Source: an uncultured Helcococcus sp. | GTDB lineage: Bacteria; Bacillota; Clostridia; Tissierellales; Peptoniphilaceae | Direction of reading: 5' to 3' | DNA: 15,643 nt | Assembly (NCBI RefSeq): GCF_946998255.1 | Contig: NZ_CAMPYN010000029.1 | Location: forward strand, 1-15,643 | In this document: positions 13,651 through 15,643 of the stretch, one piece after another | Layout: every line of letters begins with the position of its first letter | Numbering within the stretch: the stretch's first letter is position 1 | Program-made: the position numbers and the translations under genes | The notes under the pieces: generated by a model | Told to the model about the DNA's origin: nothing | Database searches by the model: none | The model's input: only the letters and a program-made list of their open reading frames with translations

Positions 13651-13679
13651 AGTATACCAAAGCAAGCAAGAAATATCAA
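13651..13679 (-). promoter_or_regulatory. Sigma-A promoter of rpsF-ssb-rpsR
   Basis: TTGATA (13679-13674), exactly 17 nt, then TATACT (13656-13651): 5/6 and 5/6 matches at optimal spacing. The predicted start near 13644 gives a leader of about 50 nt. Most of the spacer up to the divergent peptidase promoter (13681-13818) is AT-rich with nothing else I can name. Confidence 0.8.
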
Positions 13680-13818
13680 GTTAAAGTTAATATTTAGCAT
13701 AATCCTATTTTCTATACTATTTAGACAAATACTTATATATTTATTATAACTTAAAATCCTAGATAAAAACTCTCAATATTGTTAACTTTTCTTTATATTT
13801 TCTCTTAAATATTATTTA

Positions 13819-13847
13819 TTGTATTTATAAAGATTATCTAATAAAAT
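13819..13847 (+). promoter_or_regulatory. Candidate promoter of the M16 peptidase gene
   Basis: TTGTAT (13819-13824), 17 nt, then TAAAAT (13842-13847). The start near 13855 leaves a short leader with GGAGG at 13862-13866. A TATAAT at 13851-13856 is too close to the ribosome site to serve as the -10. Confidence 0.5.
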
Positions 13848-13871
13848 ATATATAATATCATGGAGGTCTTT

Positions 13872-15643
13872 ATGAAAAATTATAAATTAATAGAAGAAAA
13901 ATATTTAGAAAATGAACAATCTAAAGCCTTAGTTTTAGAACATACTAAAACTAAAGCTAAAGTTTTCATCATGCCAAACGAAGATGACAACAAGGTTTTT
14001 GGTATAGGTTTTAGGACTCCACCAAAATCATCAAATGGTGTCTGTCATATTATTGAACACTGTGTATTGAACGGTTCAAAAAAATATAGAACTAGGGAAC
14101 CTTTTATGGATATGGTGAAGGGATCTTTAAATACATTTTTAAATGCTATGACCTATCCGGATAAAACTATTTATCCAGTAGCTTCTAGAAATGACCAAGA
14201 CTTTAGAAATCTTACAGATCTTTACCTAGATGCTGTTTTCAATCCAAAAGTTAAAGAAGATGAAAAAATCTTCAAGCAAGAAGGCTGGAGATATCATTTA
14301 GAAGATGATAAGTTAAGCTACAAGGGCGTTGTGTATAACGAAATGCGTGGTTCAATGTCTTCATTAGAATCTCAAGTTTATAGAAGTATTTATGAAGAAT
14401 TACAACCAGACACAATTTATGCCTTCAATTCTGGTGGTGACCCCTATCAAATCCCTAGCCTAAGCTATGGTGAATTTTTAGACTATTACAAGGAATTTTA
14501 TCACCCAACAAATTCTTATATATTCTTATATGGAAATATGGATTATGAAGAATATCTGGACTATATAGATAGAGACTACCTATCCAATTATGAATATAGG
14601 AATGTTCATTCTCACTTAGAAAAACAAGAGTACTTTGGAGAAACAAGATATTCTGTAAACTATTTAAATACCGCAAAAGAAATGAAGCCTAATGAAGCCT
14701 TTATTTCCTATACAACCCTACTTGGAAATGCAGAAGATTCAAAAATCAGGATTTTATCTAATTTAGTATCCTCAATTTTAATAAATAATGAATCCTCACC
14801 TATTAAACAAAGGCTGATGTCATCAGGTATTTTAGATGTGGTTTTCTCAGCTTCTCAAAATACCAACCAGTGCTCATTTTCACTAGTTGCTAAAAATATT
14901 AATCCAGAAAATAGGGATGAATTTGTAAATATTATAGAAGAAGAACTTGAAAAAATAGTTGTAGAAGGTTTAGACAAAGATCTAGTCTTAGCTGAATTAA
15001 ATAGCTATAAATTTGACTTAAAAGAAAAAGGCGGCTATCCAACCAAGGGTATTGCCTACTTTACAAACGCCTTTGAATCATGGTTGTATGACCAATCACC
15101 TATTGATGCTATAGATATAGAAAAAGACTTACAATACATTGAAAACAACCTAGATTTAAACTTAATAGAAAACTTCATCAAGGATAATATTCTAAATTCT
15201 AAACACAAGTCCATTGTTAGTCATATACCAAAACAAGGGCTAAATGCACAGAGAGACAAGGAAATAGCAGAATTACTAGAAGAAAAGAAAAACAACTTAA
15301 GTCAAGTTGAACTTGAAGATTTAGAAAAGTCTAGAGAAGAAATGGAAGCCTTCCAAAATAGAGAAAATACAGAAGAAGAAAAGGCAACTATTCCAAGACT
15401 TGCAAAATCTGATGTAAATACTCATTTACCAAGGATAGATAGGAAGGTAATTTCAAAAGATGCTTATACTATTTTAAGTCATGATTTACCAACATCTGGT
15501 GTAGACTATATTGACCTAGTATTTGATATTGGTCATATAAATAGCCCAGAAGAAATTATGTATACAAATCTTTTAACCACCGTTTTAGGCCAAATAGATA
15601 CTGAAAACTTTACTTATTCCGACTTAAACAAGGTAGTTCACCT
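13872..15643 (+). CDS. M16C-family zinc metallopeptidase (PreP/insulinase type), C-terminus outside window
   Basis: I translated this by hand: the frame is open from the ATG to the window edge, 590 codons plus two bases. The inverted zinc motif HIIEH (59-63) provides His59 and His63 as ligands and Glu62 as catalytic base; Glu157 in 'YNEMRGSM' is the likely third ligand. 'GVCHIIEHCVLNGSKKY' (56-72), 'PFMDMVKGSLNTFLNAMTYP' (77-96) and 'EGWRYHLEDDKLSYKGVVYN' (137-156) match the presequence-protease (M16C) subfamily, whose members have about 970 residues in two halves. A charged helical hinge lies near 465-515. There is no signal peptide, so it is probably a cytoplasmic enzyme that degrades oligopeptides. 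GGAGG lies 5 nt before the ATG. The gene is divergent from rpsF. About 380 C-terminal residues are missing. Confidence 0.93.
   Translation, partial: MKNYKLIEEKYLENEQSKALVLEHTKTKAKVFIMPNEDDNKVFGIGFRTPPKSSNGVCHIIEHCVLNGSKKYRTREPFMDMVKGSLNTFLNAMTYPDKTIYPVASRNDQDFRNLTDLYLDAVFNPKVKEDEKIFKQEGWRYHLEDDKLSYKGVVYNEMRGSMSSLESQVYRSIYEELQPDTIYAFNSGGDPYQIPSLSYGEFLDYYKEFYHPTNSYIFLYGNMDYEEYLDYIDRDYLSNYEYRNVHSHLEKQEYFGETRYSVNYLNTAKEMKPNEAFISYTTLLGNAEDSKIRILSNLVSSILINNESSPIKQRLMSSGILDVVFSASQNTNQCSFSLVAKNINPENRDEFVNIIEEELEKIVVEGLDKDLVLAELNSYKFDLKEKGGYPTKGIAYFTNAFESWLYDQSPIDAIDIEKDLQYIENNLDLNLIENFIKDNILNSKHKSIVSHIPKQGLNAQRDKEIAELLEEKKNNLSQVELEDLEKSREEMEAFQNRENTEEEKATIPRLAKSDVNTHLPRIDRKVISKDAYTILSHDLPTSGVDYIDLVFDIGHINSPEEIMYTNLLTTVLGQIDTENFTYSDLNKVVH

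Noticed and set aside
13681..13818. AT-rich spacer between rpsF and the peptidase gene as a possible origin, small RNA or riboswitch
   Set aside because: No repeated boxes, stable hairpin with T-run or conserved aptamer pattern was found; only the two flanking promoters are supported.
14455..14676. Minus-strand open frame inside the M16 peptidase gene
   Set aside because: It is antisense to a well-supported gene, with no ribosome site and no family resemblance.

Overview
The window is AT-rich chromosomal housekeeping DNA from a low-GC Gram-positive bacterium. Strong AGGAGG-type ribosome sites, two lipobox lipoproteins, an rpsF-ssb-rpsR operon, a dnaX-ybaB-recR operon and two Bacillota-type cyclic-di-AMP receptors all point to Bacillota. 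The repeat-bearing amidase, the M16C peptidase and the FMN-binding-like lipoprotein suggest an anaerobic Tissierellia/Clostridia relative (Anaerococcus or Peptoniphilus type). The genus is inferred, not shown. I see no insertion sequence, prophage, CRISPR array, rRNA or tRNA.

Layout. Positions 1-4623 (minus strand) read as one tightly coupled operon: tmk, darA/pstA, holB, rsmI, glmM, then a family 5 solute-binding protein cut by the window edge. Stop and start codons overlap at tmk/darA, darA/holB and holB/rsmI. Next, also on minus, is a large secreted cell-wall amidase with five repeated modules (4756-6852), ended by its own terminator. A 156-bp divergent spacer holds a perfect match to the WalR (YycF) consensus and separates the amidase from darB/cbpB (7009-7458, plus). 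darB converges on apbE (7503-8558, minus) across a bidirectional terminator. Upstream of apbE is an abundant-looking lipoprotein with two FMN-binding-like repeats (8663-9763), with a TTGACA promoter and its own terminator. recR, ybaB/ebfC and dnaX (9869-12488) form one minus-strand operon. rpsR, ssb and rpsF (12574-13593) form another, with a near-consensus promoter and a leader that may be the S6:S18 autoregulatory RNA. A divergent M16C zinc metallopeptidase (from 13872, plus) runs off the right edge.

How the genes relate. DNA replication and repair genes dominate: tmk, holB, dnaX, recR, ssb. Signalling and cell wall form a second theme: two predicted c-di-AMP receptors (DarA and DarB) lie 3 kb apart, glmM is in the darA operon, and a wall hydrolase with a WalR-type box lies between them. 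A third theme is extracytoplasmic flavin chemistry: an ApbE flavin transferase beside a two-repeat FMN-binding-like lipoprotein. No clearly novel system was found. The best leads are the WalR-type box, the c-di-AMP receptor clustering, the repeat architecture of the amidase, the flavoprotein pair, the solute-binding protein without a lipobox, and the 20-bp palindrome before glmM.
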